A DNA stretch of 64,000 nucleotides from JBKBIP01 sp046297495 (GCA_046297495.1 JBKBIP010000030.1:7907-71906); one strand, 5' to 3'. Shown: positions 10,373 through 19,394, numbered from the stretch's first letter. Notes: a model not told the origin generated them from the sequence alone. Numbers and translations: made by a program.

Positions 10373-11794
10373 TTACTTTCCCTTCGGTGCGTTGGCGTCA
10401 TAGGCGGGATTGGTTTGCGTGGGCATAGGAGCGGAAACCCGTTGCATCCAGCCCAAGAGAGTCGTCAGCAGCTTGTCACGCTGGTCGGGATTGGCCAGGG
10501 CGAGGTTCTTGTGCTCGCCGGGATCGGTGGCCAGATTGTACAGTTCGATGGCATTATTGGTTTCGAGCTTCGCGCGGCCACCGTCGAGCTGCCATTCTTC
10601 GTGATACAGATGGAGCTTCCAATCTCCTTGCCGCATGACTGTGACGGGACGTGTGCGGAAGACCGGATCGCGGCCGCGCGGCACGGGACCATCAAGATAA
10701 CCAGGAAAATGCCAATAAATCGCCTCGCGTTGGAGACGTTTTTCCCCCCGAAACAACGGCAACCAACTCGCTCCATCCAACACATGCTTCACCGGCGGTT
10801 TCGCGCCTGCCGCCGCGAGAAAGGTTGGGTACAGATCGACGCTGATGACTGGCTCCTCGCAAGTCGTGCCGGGGGCAATGACGCCGGGCCAGCAGGCCAC
10901 CGTCGGCACCCGGATACCTCCTTCGTAATACGATCCCTTCTTGCCACGCAGCGGTTCTTGCGACCAGGATGTCCCGCCATTGTCGGAAGTGAACACGATC
11001 AACGTCTTGTCCCGCAGTTTCAGCTCATCGAGCTTGTCCAACAACAGTCCCACGCTAGTATCTAACTCGGCAAGGCAAGCGGCGAACAGCGGATCGTTAT
11101 GTTTGGCGCCCGGCTGTTTTTTCTGAAAACGCTCCAAGGTGGCGGCTCGCGCTTGCAACCGCGTATGGACCGCATAATGCGAGACGTAAGCGAAAAAGGG
11201 GCGTTCCCGATGGGCTTCCATGAATTCACAGGCGGCGGTCGTGATCGAAAAAATTCCCTTGGGATCATTGGGATCGTCGCTGTTGAGACTGTGTTGGGAC
11301 ACCTTCACCACGTCAAAGCCGGCGTGTTCCGACTTGCTACTGTTCATGGCGTTGAGATGTCGTTTGCCAAACATGCCCGTCGCGTAGCCGGCGGCCTTCA
11401 TCGCTTCCCCCAGGGTCACGGTTTCCGGCGGCAACGTCATTTGATTCGGCACCGGGAGTATACGCATCAGCTGGCGCGGGCCGCGATTGGTGCTGCCCAC
11501 CGCGTACACCTGATGGCGCGGCGTGTACTGACCCGAGATCAAGCAGGCCCGGCTCGGCGCGCAATTCCCCGCCGCTGCGTAAGCATGGCGAAACACCATG
11601 CCCTCACGAGCCAGACGATCCAGATGGGGCGTCTGGCAGAAATCCGATCCCGCGAAGCCCGCGTCCTGCCAGCCCAAGTCGTCGGCGAAAATCAGCACGA
11701 TATTGGACCGCTCGGCGCCGGCCGCCGCGCCGAAACCGATACCCAAAGCAAAGCACGCCAAGACTCCGTGGCCGAGCGTACGCAACGTGTTCAT
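10373..11794 (-). CDS. Exported sulfatase of the formylglycine type
   Basis: This enzyme hydrolyses sulfate esters, probably on a polysaccharide. The signal peptide is followed by IVLIFADDLGW with the metal-binding Asp pair. The active-site signature is CAPSR in NCAPSRACLISG, whose Cys must be converted to formylglycine. Downstream features typical of the family are GMFGKRHL, HAGFDVV and VIFTSDNGGTSW. The start at 11794 was chosen because AGGGG lies 6 nt upstream; the ATG at 11800 would have no spacing and the longer frame adds an unlikely N-terminus. Its 473 residues are normal. It is the first gene of the four-gene glycan set. It is unrelated in close sequence to the second sulfatase at 29192. 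Confidence 0.93.
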   Translation of the reverse strand: MNTLRTLGHGVLACFALGIGFGAAAGAERSNIVLIFADDLGWQDAGFAGSDFCQTPHLDRLAREGMVFRHAYAAAGNCAPSRACLISGQYTPRHQVYAVGSTNRGPRQLMRILPVPNQMTLPPETVTLGEAMKAAGYATGMFGKRHLNAMNSSKSEHAGFDVVKVSQHSLNSDDPNDPKGIFSITTAACEFMEAHRERPFFAYVSHYAVHTRLQARAATLERFQKKQPGAKHNDPLFAACLAELDTSVGLLLDKLDELKLRDKTLIVFTSDNGGTSWSQEPLRGKKGSYYEGGIRVPTVACWPGVIAPGTTCEEPVISVDLYPTFLAAAGAKPPVKHVLDGASWLPLFRGEKRLQREAIYWHFPGYLDGPVPRGRDPVFRTRPVTVMRQGDWKLHLYHEEWQLDGGRAKLETNNAIELYNLATDPGEHKNLALANPDQRDKLLTTLLGWMQRVSAPMPTQTNPAYDANAPKGK

Positions 11795-12135
11795 CGTCAT
11801 CCCCTGGAAAGTTCGACGGTATGGCAAGTACCCAGATGTCAACGAAATATTTATATCTGGCTGCGTCAACGTCTGCCATAGTACGGTGGTGCCTGATCAC
11901 ACGCAAGGACCAAACCGGTATCGGCATCCTCTCTCTCATTCCCGCGAATTTCACGCATCCGTCCAGGACTGCTCATTGGTGGCCGAAGTCGTATAATCAA
12001 TCGTCAAGCTCGTAAATAATCGGTCGGTTTCGGCGAAATACTTATCGTGACTGGCGGCGTGTTCACCAGTCCAAGCCAAACAAGGTTCACCGTTCTCGGT
12101 TTCACTGCTTCCGTTATTCGTAAAGGAGTTGATCC
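11795..12135. other. Divergent intergenic region
   Basis: This stretch separates the divergent sulfatase operon and the small helical gene at 12136. TATAAT occurs at 11992-11997 on the plus strand, but no matching -35 stands 16-18 bases upstream. No gene or strong hairpin is visible. The operon promoter for the sulfatase set should lie here. Confidence 0.4.
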
Positions 12136-12564
12136 ATGTCTCTGGACGATGTGAAAAAACGTTTTGTCGAGGAAATCAAGCTGCGGGCCTACGATGATCA
12201 GTACGTGGACAAAGACGAAGAACGCGAAATCCTGCAAATCGCCATCCAACAGGGGATTAGCGTGGATTCGGCCCGCGCCGCGCTGTCGCAGGTATGCGAT
12301 CAACAGGGCTACGTGCTGGAAAGCGCCGCTCTCAGGCAAATCAAGGACCTGATCGATACCTTCGCCGGTAACGACGGCAAAGTCGATGAGAAGGAATATA
12401 AGGATGCCGTCACCACTTTGATGAAGGCCACCAAGGGGAAACGCACCGAACTGCAGTGTCGCCGCATGGTCCTGCAAGTCATCGACGACAACGCCTACAA
12501 GGTCAAGACCGGCATGTTTAGCAATTGGTATTCCCGTGAAAAGAAGGACGTCGGCTTGGCGTAA
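12136..12564 (+). CDS. Small acidic helical protein of unknown function
   Basis: The 142-residue product is highly charged, predicted mostly helical, and has no signal peptide. Two similar segments, QYVDKDEEREIL near 24 and GKVDEKEYKDAV near 83, resemble each other in spacing and acidity. This pattern recalls EF-hand-like or TerB-type helical folds, but canonical calcium-loop residues are incomplete, so no function is claimed. AAAGGAG lies about 8 nt before the ATG, a good ribosome site. The gene stands alone, divergent from the sulfatase set. Coding is supported by codon-position GC bias and the clean Shine-Dalgarno. Confidence 0.75.
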   Translation: MSLDDVKKRFVEEIKLRAYDDQYVDKDEEREILQIAIQQGISVDSARAALSQVCDQQGYVLESAALRQIKDLIDTFAGNDGKVDEKEYKDAVTTLMKATKGKRTELQCRRMVLQVIDDNAYKVKTGMFSNWYSREKKDVGLA

Positions 12565-12646
12565 GACTTCAAGGGGGCGGATCGCGGACCTGGCAGCGCC
12601 AATGGTAGGTTCTCGGCCTGCCCCTTGTACATTCATGGGCCAATCA

Positions 12647-13105
12647 TCATTCGTGGTTGGCTCGTTTCGCCAACTTGGCCACGAAGGTCGCGTGTTCGGC
12701 GGTCGCCAAGCCGCGCCGCAGGGCTGCCAGTACCTCTGGCCGCTGATGACGCAACAGCGCCGCCGCGTCAAGCCACAGGCTAGGAAAGCCCCGCGACCGA
12801 AAGATGCCATCGCTGGACAGCGGGATGTCCTGATACTTGCCGCGTTGGCGGACAAACCAAAACACGTGCTGCAGCCGCAACGCCAACACCACGTATTCCC
12901 GCACGCCAGCTTTTTGATAATCACGCTTCTTGTGGTGCAAATCGATGGATTCCGTGGATGAACTGACCTCGACGATCAATTCCGGTGCTCCGTGTAGGTA
13001 TTCGTCCTCATCCACATAAACCTGCCCGCCACATTCCGGCGTGATGAACAAACAGGCGTCCGGTTCCGGTTCACTATCGGGTCCCAAGATGAGCGTGTTC
13101 GTCAC
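12647..13105 (-). pseudogene. 5'-truncated Uma2 (DUF820) family nuclease-like gene
   Basis: The frame encodes the C-terminal part of a Uma2/DUF820 protein, a PD-(D/E)XK nuclease-fold family. It retains PDACLFI (the PD motif, written EPDACLF), ELIVEVSS (the E-x-x motif) and YQKAGVREYVV. The usual N-terminal 80 or so residues with the DGEVI region are missing when compared with the intact family member at 32176-32784. The only start is a GTG at 13105. Upstream in-frame sequence stays open but translates to a low-complexity stretch unlike the family. A C-terminal extension of about 50 residues follows, as in some planctomycete members. It is most likely a decayed copy, though a short functional protein is possible. 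Confidence 0.7.
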
Positions 13106-13259
13106 CGGCGCTATTGAGCCGGCAGTCCTTGGCCATGAGAGTCTATCTCCGAAGCCACCCCTCTCCCACCCAAAATTGGAGAAGCAAGGTTTTGGGGATA
13201 GGCCTCCGGAAAAAACGCCAAAGTTCAGTAATATCGAACGGCCCTGGCCCGGCTCTTTC

Positions 13260-14477
13260 TCAAGGCTTCAGCGGAAAACGCGCTAAGGTAATCTTCTCAT
13301 ACGGGGAATCGTCGCCCCGTTCGTACAAACAGAGAACCGTGCCATCGGGGAGCTGGCCCAGGCAGGAATAGGCGGATGGTCCTTTGTTTAACAGCCAGCT
13401 GGTCGGCCAAGTCTTGCCGCCATCCTTACTGAGACGCACCGTGAGGCGATGTCGCGTGGTGGTGGAAGCCGGATTAGAGAACAGCAGCCAACCTTGATCC
13501 TTGGCTGCTGGGCTGTCATATCGATGCAAACTGGCCTGGCAGATCGGCTCGATCAGGGTTTTATCAAAGTGCAAGTCTGACCAGGTGGCCCCGCCGTCCT
13601 TGCTGAAGGCAATGGCCCGCATCTTGTCCTTGGCTGCTTCCTTGCCGTCACGCCCCCAATAATTGCGCATGTTGATGATCAACGTGCCATCGGGCAATTC
13701 CGCCAACTGGCATTCGTTGGTGTGCGGGGCCACGGTGCCGCCGAGCTGCCAGGTCTTGCCGTGGTCATCGCTGTAAATGACGTGCGAATAGGTCGTGCCG
13801 CGCCCCTTGTCCCCGACNNNNNNNNNNNNNNNNNNNNNNNNNNNNNNNNNNNNNNNNNNNNNNNNNNNNNNNNNNNNNNNNNNNNNNNNNNNNNNNNNNN
13901 NNNNNNNNNNNNNNNCACGGTGATCGCAGGGAATGATTAGGCGTCCCGCATGGGGGCCGGTTCGCATCTGAATGCCGACTCCCGGCCCCGTGGCGTACCA
14001 ACTCCAGTCCGACTTTTTCACCGCTGAGGTGATCTTCACCGGCTCGGACCAGGTCTGACCGTCGTCTCGACTATGCGTCACGAACACATCATCATTGTCG
14101 CGCGTGAATGGCAGCCAGATGACGCCAGTTTCTCGATCCTGCACCGGGCAGGGATTGCCGATGGTGATTTTGGCGGTGTCCCCTTCCTCATACACGAGCT
14201 GCAAAGGAGTCCAAGTCTGGCCGCCGTCGCTGCTCCGTTTCAACACCAAGTCAATGTCACCATGATCGGCCCGACTGGTCTTGCGCCCTTCGCAGAAGGC
14301 GAGCAAGGTTCCCTTTTGTGTCATCAACAGGGCAGGGATACGAAAGGTGTGGTACCCCTCCTTGCCGCTGTGATAGACATCGATTTGTTGCGGTTCCTCG
14401 GCGGCGTGGACCGGGTGGGCAACCCAACCCATTACCCCCATTCCCAAGACAACCAGATACAGCCAAGGTTTCATCAC
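13260..14477 (-). CDS. Exported sialidase (BNR) family protein, interrupted by an assembly gap
   Basis: A signal peptide (MMKPWLYLVVLGMGVMGWVA) precedes a sialidase-type propeller. Motifs are YHTFRIPALL with the conserved R of the FRIP box, Asp boxes SSDGGQTWTPL, SRDDGQTWSEP, SDDHGKTWQLG, SKDGGATWSDL and SKDGGKTWPTS, and a late conserved Arg region. FRIP and Asp boxes make this a better exo-sialidase candidate than the gene at 5813. A run of 98 N at 13818-13915 falls between CDHR and VGDKGRG. The reading frame is the same on both sides, but the true missing length is unknown. It stands alone on the minus strand, 154 nt from the truncated Uma2. Confidence 0.88.
   Translation of the reverse strand: MMKPWLYLVVLGMGVMGWVAHPVHAAEEPQQIDVYHSGKEGYHTFRIPALLMTQKGTLLAFCEGRKTSRADHGDIDLVLKRSSDGGQTWTPLQLVYEEGDTAKITIGNPCPVQDRETGVIWLPFTRDNDDVFVTHSRDDGQTWSEPVKITSAVKKSDWSWYATGPGVGIQMRTGPHAGRLIIPCDHRXXXXXXXXXXXXXXXXXXXXXXXXXXXXXXXXXVGDKGRGTTYSHVIYSDDHGKTWQLGGTVAPHTNECQLAELPDGTLIINMRNYWGRDGKEAAKDKMRAIAFSKDGGATWSDLHFDKTLIEPICQASLHRYDSPAAKDQGWLLFSNPASTTTRHRLTVRLSKDGGKTWPTSWLLNKGPSAYSCLGQLPDGTVLCLYERGDDSPYEKITLARFPLKP
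13818..13915. other. Assembly gap (98 N)
   Basis: Ninety-eight unresolved bases lie inside the second sialidase gene. Frame is conserved across the gap, which is consistent with a size estimate that happens to be in register; the real length cannot be known from here. Confidence 1.
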
Positions 14478-14986
14478 TAAACCTCTTTCCTCGAATCAGA
14501 AAGATTTCAGGTAAGGGCAGGAAAAATACCCACTCCGAGTACGCGGCGCCAGCCCGGGTGGCACTGGCCTAGCGCCGCGTGCTTGGTAGCATCTTTCCTG
14601 CCAAAGTAATAATCTCCGCAAAATAACATCCAAACCGTTTTTGAGGGGCTGCTTGGGAACAAGGGAAATGCAGCGCGGCCTTGACCTCCCCTTTGGGCTT
14701 GTTGCCAAAGTGACCTTGACGATGAAGTCGAACAAGTTTATCGATACCTTGTGATCTTACCTAATCCACCTAACATGGAAAGTCCGAGATTCGATTTATC
14801 GTTTCACGCACGCTACTCACGCCCAAGGCGTCACGGTAAATCGGCAAGGGCGGATATAGTACAACTTAAAGAAGCAGCACGATTTTTCGTGGATACCCAA
14901 ACGACACCCGATTTCCCGACTCGAATCTTATGCCTCTATTTCCCGCGGCGTGGTCCTCTATCGGTTGGGAAAGTGGATATTTTGAT
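14478..14986. other. Intergenic region with one hairpin
   Basis: About 500 bases between divergent genes. It contains the ACGCGGCGC inverted repeat at 14541-14580 and an isolated TTTATCGTTTCACGC motif near 14787 that resembles half of the main intergenic repeat. I see no supported gene: a 79-codon minus frame at 14496-14735 lacks a ribosome site and family likeness. Confidence 0.45.
14541..14580. repeat. GC-rich inverted repeat
   Basis: ACGCGGCGC at 14541-14549 pairs perfectly with GCGCCGCGT at 14572-14580, with an inner CCAG/CTGG stem. It sits in a divergent intergenic region, so it is not an obvious terminator. Confidence 0.6.
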
Positions 14987-16372
14987 ATGGACTTGTTGGC
15001 TTCTATTTTCTTGGACCTCCGTTTGCCGAACGCGGCAACGTGGTTTTATTGCACCCTACTGCTGGCAGTCGCGCTGTTTGTCAAATTCTCGCGCTTGCTG
15101 AGTATGCGCAATTGGGATGTGCTCACGTTGTTTCTGCTCGTGCCCGGCTTGCTGTTGCGTCAGGAAGCGCTGCAAGACAATCCCACCACGGAAAGCAGCT
15201 CCTCGGAGACGGTCGCGGCAGCCACGCCCGCCAGTTCCGCGAGCGCGCAACGGTTGCTGTGGTTTGCCTATCTATGGCTGCTGTGCGGCTCGGCCTATTG
15301 GTTTGGGCGCTGCTTGTTCGACTTGGCTCTGGAACGCCGGCCCGCGCTCAGTCCGAATATGAATTTCTCTGGGATGGCGTGGCTAGCAGGGGCGTTGTTT
15401 ATCGGCATGGTGGCGCTGGCCGTGCGCCATGCCGCCGAACGCCCGGAGCAGTTGGGGCATGGGAGCGTGGCCTTGGATCAGGCCCAGAAGCAAGCGGTGG
15501 CCCTCGTCGAAGCGGAAGCTGGCGTGCCCGCCCATCCCCATGTGCGCCAGGGGGTCAGTTACGGCTTAGCGATTCTCTGTCATCTGGCCATCGCCGCCAT
15601 GTTGCTGTATATCGGCTGCCGGCATTTTCAGGATTCCACTGGCGGTATGGCTGCCGCCACGTTTTATTTGCTACTCCCGTACACGACGTACCATTTTGAG
15701 CAGGTCCACTTGGCCTGGCCGGCGGCGTTATTGCTGGGAGCCGTGGCCTGCTATCGCCGCCCCGCCGTGGCCGGCCTGCTGCTGGGGCTGGCGACGGGAA
15801 GCGTGTTTTTCCCCGTGTTGCTGGCGCCGCTGTGGCTCAGCTTCTACGCCCGGCGCGGCGCGGGGCGATTCCTCGCGGGTTTCCTGTTAGCCACCGTGTT
15901 CACCTTGGCAATTGGCTGTCTCTTCTTGTGGTGGGAGGGAGAATTGGCGCGGGGGCTGAGACAAATGCTGAATTGGTCCGATTGGCAGCCGTGGAAGGAA
16001 CCGACCACTGAGGGCTTTTGGACCGAAGTGTCTTGGGCGTATCGTATCCCCGTCTTCATTGTGTATCTGGCTTTCGTCGTCATGACAGCATTCTGGCCCA
16101 AGCCCAAAAACCTGGGCCAGGTGATCGCGCTATCCGCCGCCCTCCTCATTGGGATTCAGTTCTGGTATGCCGACAAGGGGGGGGTCTATATCCTGTGGTA
16201 CTTGCCGCTGTTGCTGTTGCTCGTCTTCCGGCCGAACTTATCCGACCGTTACCCGCCATCCGTCCTGGTTTCCCTGACGTGGGTACGTCGTCTGGGCCAA
16301 GCCATGTGGCGAGGCATGTACCGGCTGCTGCGTTTACCCGAACCCATGTCGAACGCCGTCGGCGAGCGTTGA
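14987..16372 (+). CDS. Polytopic membrane protein of unknown function
   Basis: The 461-residue product has about ten or more predicted membrane spans, for example AATWFYCTLLLAVALFVKF, ILCHLAIAAMLLYIGC and LWYLPLLLLLVF. A hydrophilic segment rich in Ser and Ala lies near 75-100. The start at 14987 (MDLLASIF) removes a 19-residue tail that is unlikely to be translated. The pattern with long loops and paired spans, and sequence such as YHFEQVHLAWPAALLLGAVA, recalls glycosyltransferase-type or GT87-like membrane proteins, but no catalytic motif can be pointed to. It precedes the ImmA-like gene by 73 nt on the same strand. Function is not assigned. Confidence 0.75.
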   Translation: MDLLASIFLDLRLPNAATWFYCTLLLAVALFVKFSRLLSMRNWDVLTLFLLVPGLLLRQEALQDNPTTESSSSETVAAATPASSASAQRLLWFAYLWLLCGSAYWFGRCLFDLALERRPALSPNMNFSGMAWLAGALFIGMVALAVRHAAERPEQLGHGSVALDQAQKQAVALVEAEAGVPAHPHVRQGVSYGLAILCHLAIAAMLLYIGCRHFQDSTGGMAAATFYLLLPYTTYHFEQVHLAWPAALLLGAVACYRRPAVAGLLLGLATGSVFFPVLLAPLWLSFYARRGAGRFLAGFLLATVFTLAIGCLFLWWEGELARGLRQMLNWSDWQPWKEPTTEGFWTEVSWAYRIPVFIVYLAFVVMTAFWPKPKNLGQVIALSAALLIGIQFWYADKGGVYILWYLPLLLLLVFRPNLSDRYPPSVLVSLTWVRRLGQAMWRGMYRLLRLPEPMSNAVGER

Positions 16373-16445
16373 GCTTGAACCTTCTTTCCCGCCGCGCGAC
16401 AATAGCAGCAGAGAATCCATCGCTGGGTGTGGAAGAGGGGAGGCC

Positions 16446-17165
16446 ATGCGCAACGACTTGACACGGGAAGAAGTGGCGGAAGTGCTTGACCAGGTGGTGC
16501 AAGAGCTGCTCGAAGCCGCCGGTGTCCAGGGACCGCCAGTGGATGCCATCGCCTTGGCCCAAAAACACTTGGGCATGTTGGTATGTCTGGACCGCCGCCA
16601 AGAACAGCGTGGCCGGGCGCAGCGTTCCGGCGGCAAGCCCATCATCTATCTGCGTCCCGAACCGACCGAGGAGCGCCACCAATGGACGGTGGCGCACGAA
16701 ATCGCCGAACATCTGAAAAGCACGCTGATGCGCCGCTTGGGTATTGACCCCGAACAAGTGCAGGCCATGAGCGGCGAATCGCTGGCCAACCTGTTCGCCC
16801 ATCGCTTGCTGGTGCCGAGTTGCTGGTTCACCGCCGACGCCCCCGCTTTGGATTATGACGTGTTGGAGCTGAAAAAACGCTACCGCACCTCTAGCCATGA
16901 AGTGCTCGCCCTGCGCCTGCTCGATTTGCCAGAGCCGTGCATCATCACCATCATCGACAACGACCGCGTTCACCGCCGTCGCAGCAACGCCTGGCGCGTC
17001 AACCGCCGGCTGTATGCCGTCGAACAAAAATGCCAACGCTACGTCCACGAACACGGCCAACCGTATCGCCTGGCGCAAACCGGCTGGACCGTCGCCGGCT
17101 GGCCAGTGCATCAACCCAATTGGAAACGGGAGATTCTGCGCAGTGTGAAGGAGGAGGATGGGTAA
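16446..17165 (+). CDS. ImmA/IrrE-like putative metallopeptidase
   Basis: The 239-residue protein resembles the ImmA/IrrE family, zinc peptidases often tied to phage repressors or stress regulators. The family-like order is helix, PVDAIALAQKHLGM, IIYLRPEPTEERHQWTVAHE, then LFAHRLLVPSCWF, the last being the usual substrate-cleft signature of this family. The metal motif is HEIAEH at residues 84-89: the two His residues are separated by one residue more than in HEXXH, so zinc chemistry is uncertain. No helix-turn-helix domain or adjacent Xre regulator is present. The C-terminal 80 residues (VHRRRSNAWRVNRR onward) are basic and without a recognised domain. It may be a degenerate or modified member. 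Confidence 0.72.
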   Translation: MRNDLTREEVAEVLDQVVQELLEAAGVQGPPVDAIALAQKHLGMLVCLDRRQEQRGRAQRSGGKPIIYLRPEPTEERHQWTVAHEIAEHLKSTLMRRLGIDPEQVQAMSGESLANLFAHRLLVPSCWFTADAPALDYDVLELKKRYRTSSHEVLALRLLDLPEPCIITIIDNDRVHRRRSNAWRVNRRLYAVEQKCQRYVHEHGQPYRLAQTGWTVAGWPVHQPNWKREILRSVKEEDG

Positions 17166-17203
17166 AAGGAACAGCAGTCAAAACAATTTCCCGATTTGGA
17201 TTG

Positions 17204-17241
17204 TGCATTCATCGGATCGCGTGCGCGAAACGATGAATCAC
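17204..17241. repeat. Intergenic palindrome, ATTCATCGTTTCGCG family
   Basis: ATTCATCGGATCGCG at 17207-17221 faces CGCGAAACGATGAAT at 17224-17238. The arms differ at two positions and the loop is very short. It lies ahead of the small gene at 17285. Confidence 0.7.
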
Positions 17242-17284
17242 AGTCAACGGATCCATCTTCAGAAGCAGAAACGAGGTCATTCCC

Positions 17285-17500
17285 ATGCCAAAAGTAGAAT
17301 CCCCTCACATTACGCAAGGGGCCATTTGGATCCGCCTGCTGGAACCGGGAAGCCAACAACTTTTCGTGGAGACAGCCCGATTTCTCCTCGCTTTGGACTT
17401 TCCGACCCAGGATAAAGACCGAATGCGCGAACTAACCGCCAAGACCCGCGCGGGAGCGCTCACCACGACGGAGCAAGAGGAACTCACGACTTCCGGGTGA
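17285..17500 (+). CDS. Small hypothetical protein, probably frameshifted near its end
   Basis: The 71-residue product reads MPKVESPHITQGAIWIRLLE and then a helical segment with ARFLLALDFPTQDKDRMREL and a TTEQEEL end. Short proteins with the pattern ARFLL-LDF---D--RM-EL followed by AG-LT--EQ-EL are frequent in planctomycetes. The frame stops soon after EEL. One base along, the next frame reads DFRVIRAAV then stops, and family members as I recall them continue with a similar FRVG-type segment, so a one-base change near 17485 is likely. It may be a decaying gene or a short functional protein. GAGGTCATTCCC precedes the ATG as a possible ribosome site. Confidence 0.55.
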   Translation: MPKVESPHITQGAIWIRLLEPGSQQLFVETARFLLALDFPTQDKDRMRELTAKTRAGALTTTEQEELTTSG

Positions 17501-17597
17501 TCCGAGCGGCAGTATAGCAAAGCGAACATGGGCGGGGGAGGCCAGCTCAACGTGTCCGCGTGACAACCAACCTTGCCAAGAGAGTTACTTCTCCGCC

Positions 17598-19394
17598 TCA
17601 CTGTCCCCACGGCATATCGAGCGTCGGCTGATTAGCATACCGACGCATGTCAATTGTCACCCGATCGCCAGCGCCGGGGGCGAGACGGATGGTGACATGC
17701 GGGGCGTTTACCGTGAGCTTGTGGTTGTCGCTGTTCACGCGGACGATTTGATGTTCCCCGTAGGCGCCCCCTTGCACGATCACCTGGCGCGGTGCCAATT
17801 GATTGACGTTCACCAGTGTCAGCACGGCCCGATCGGCGGTCAACTCCTCGACCAAGGCGGCCACGTCCTCGGGCAGTCCGGCGCGGCGGCGGTCGGGGTC
17901 GAAATAGCGGAGACGGCAGAACAGGGCCGAGCCGCTTTTGCCGGGATATAGACCGCCTAACGCCAGCTCGATCAAGGATCGGATGCTGCAGGGATTATAG
18001 GGCATGGGATCATCTGCCAAGCGTGTGTCGGGAGTCGTGGTGTCGGCCCGCATCCCGGCGACCCGTTGACGGAGGTGGCCCAGGTCGCGGCGCAGCGCCT
18101 TTTCCGGGTAATCCTTGTCCTTGCCATTCAGGTAGGCCAGCCAGCCGACTTCGGGCAAACGGGCTTTGTCCTCGTCCTTCATGGACAGGTAGTAAATTTC
18201 CAGAGCGTTGTGGTCATACTTCCGCGGCATGAAGGCGTACCAGCCGTCGTCGCCATGCATGGTGGGGTACATGTCTTTGCCGTCGATGACTTGTTTCTGG
18301 GCGTTGACCACGTCGATTTGCTTGCGCCAGGGGTCCAGGTAGCGATCATCGCCTGTCAGCAGATAGGCGTTCATGAATCCCTGAAAGCCGGCGGCGTGGC
18401 TGTTGCGATGGGCCGTCGCTCCGGTTTGCGGCACCCGAACCGAGAAGCCCCAGCCATAGACGCCGCCATACCACTTGCCGCCCGCATCACCGCCGATGGT
18501 CCCGTCCCGACCGATGTTGGTCGGAATGAGATGACCATTGGCGATCATGCGCTCGCGCCAGGCATCGACGTATTCCAGCAACCATTTCTTGTACTTGTCC
18601 TCATGCGCCAACATATAAGCATTGAGTGCCAACGTGGTAGTACGGAGATTCAAGGGATGGTCGCCGAGGATGTCGTTGTAATCCTGAAAATGTTCGAGCA
18701 TCTCCTGGTAGTTGCGCTCGCCGTGGCGCGGCGTGAAGCGGTTCTCGACCTCGATGGGATCACCGGCCCAATCCAAGGCGGTCGCCTTGCGCAGCAGTGG
18801 CCCCCGGCTGCCGTTGAACATGCTGCGAATGACGCGATGCTTAGGATCGTAATTCGGCGCGCCGAGGTCTTCATTCAGGTAGAAGCCGGCATAGCGCCGC
18901 GCCCGCTGTTGGAAGCGCGGATCATACGGATCGGAAAGACCTTGCAAGTTGAAGACGACCAGCCCCTCGGAGTTGTGCAGCCAATCGAACATCACGGGAA
19001 ATTCCTTGTAATACATGCCGTCGCGAGCAAACGGAACCTCCGTGGTCTTGGCCTGAGTGTATTGACGGAGATGCCCTTCCCAGGCTTTTTTGTACAGGCG
19101 CAACACGTCGTCGGAGCCACCCAAGGCGTGCAGGATGGGCCAGTTCTGACAATTCTCGATAGCGTCATCGGGGCCGTCGTTGCCTCCCCAACGCTCGACG
19201 CACAGCAGGTAGCCGCGCTCGTCGAAGTAGCGCTCGAAGAACTCTCGGCAGGCGGCGGCGTTGGCGCGCAGCAGCTCGCGTTCCAGCAAGGCCCAAGTGG
19301 GGGGGGACATTGGTTTGTCTAAGACTAGCGCCGGCTCGGCGGCGCGGGCAGGGAGGGCAGCCAGAAGCCAAAGCAGGAAAGTCAGACGAAACAT
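17598..19394 (-). CDS. Exported putative alpha/alpha-toroid protein of unknown function
   Basis: The ATG at 19394 is preceded by GGAGG at 7 nt and opens a signal peptide (MFRLTFLLWLLAALPARA), so the 20 residues of the longer frame are rejected. The 598-residue product is rich in Trp, Tyr and helical segments: FDWLHNSEGLVVFNLQGLSD, NYQEMLEHFQDYNDILGDHP and GKWYGGVYGWGFSV. This composition resembles (alpha/alpha)6-barrel glycan enzymes, but I do not recognise catalytic residues. The final 100 residues, from AVLTLVNVNQLAPRQVIVQG, look like a beta-rich C-terminal domain. It stands alone between convergent and divergent neighbours. A role in carbohydrate work is inferred only from fold-like features and the neighbourhood. 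Confidence 0.75.
   Translation of the reverse strand: MFRLTFLLWLLAALPARAAEPALVLDKPMSPPTWALLERELLRANAAACREFFERYFDERGYLLCVERWGGNDGPDDAIENCQNWPILHALGGSDDVLRLYKKAWEGHLRQYTQAKTTEVPFARDGMYYKEFPVMFDWLHNSEGLVVFNLQGLSDPYDPRFQQRARRYAGFYLNEDLGAPNYDPKHRVIRSMFNGSRGPLLRKATALDWAGDPIEVENRFTPRHGERNYQEMLEHFQDYNDILGDHPLNLRTTTLALNAYMLAHEDKYKKWLLEYVDAWRERMIANGHLIPTNIGRDGTIGGDAGGKWYGGVYGWGFSVRVPQTGATAHRNSHAAGFQGFMNAYLLTGDDRYLDPWRKQIDVVNAQKQVIDGKDMYPTMHGDDGWYAFMPRKYDHNALEIYYLSMKDEDKARLPEVGWLAYLNGKDKDYPEKALRRDLGHLRQRVAGMRADTTTPDTRLADDPMPYNPCSIRSLIELALGGLYPGKSGSALFCRLRYFDPDRRRAGLPEDVAALVEELTADRAVLTLVNVNQLAPRQVIVQGGAYGEHQIVRVNSDNHKLTVNAPHVTIRLAPGAGDRVTIDMRRYANQPTLDMPWGQ

Noticed and set aside
18066..19322. A 418-codon plus frame opposite the toroid-like gene
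   Set aside because: Shadow of a gene with a signal peptide and GGAGG site on the other strand.
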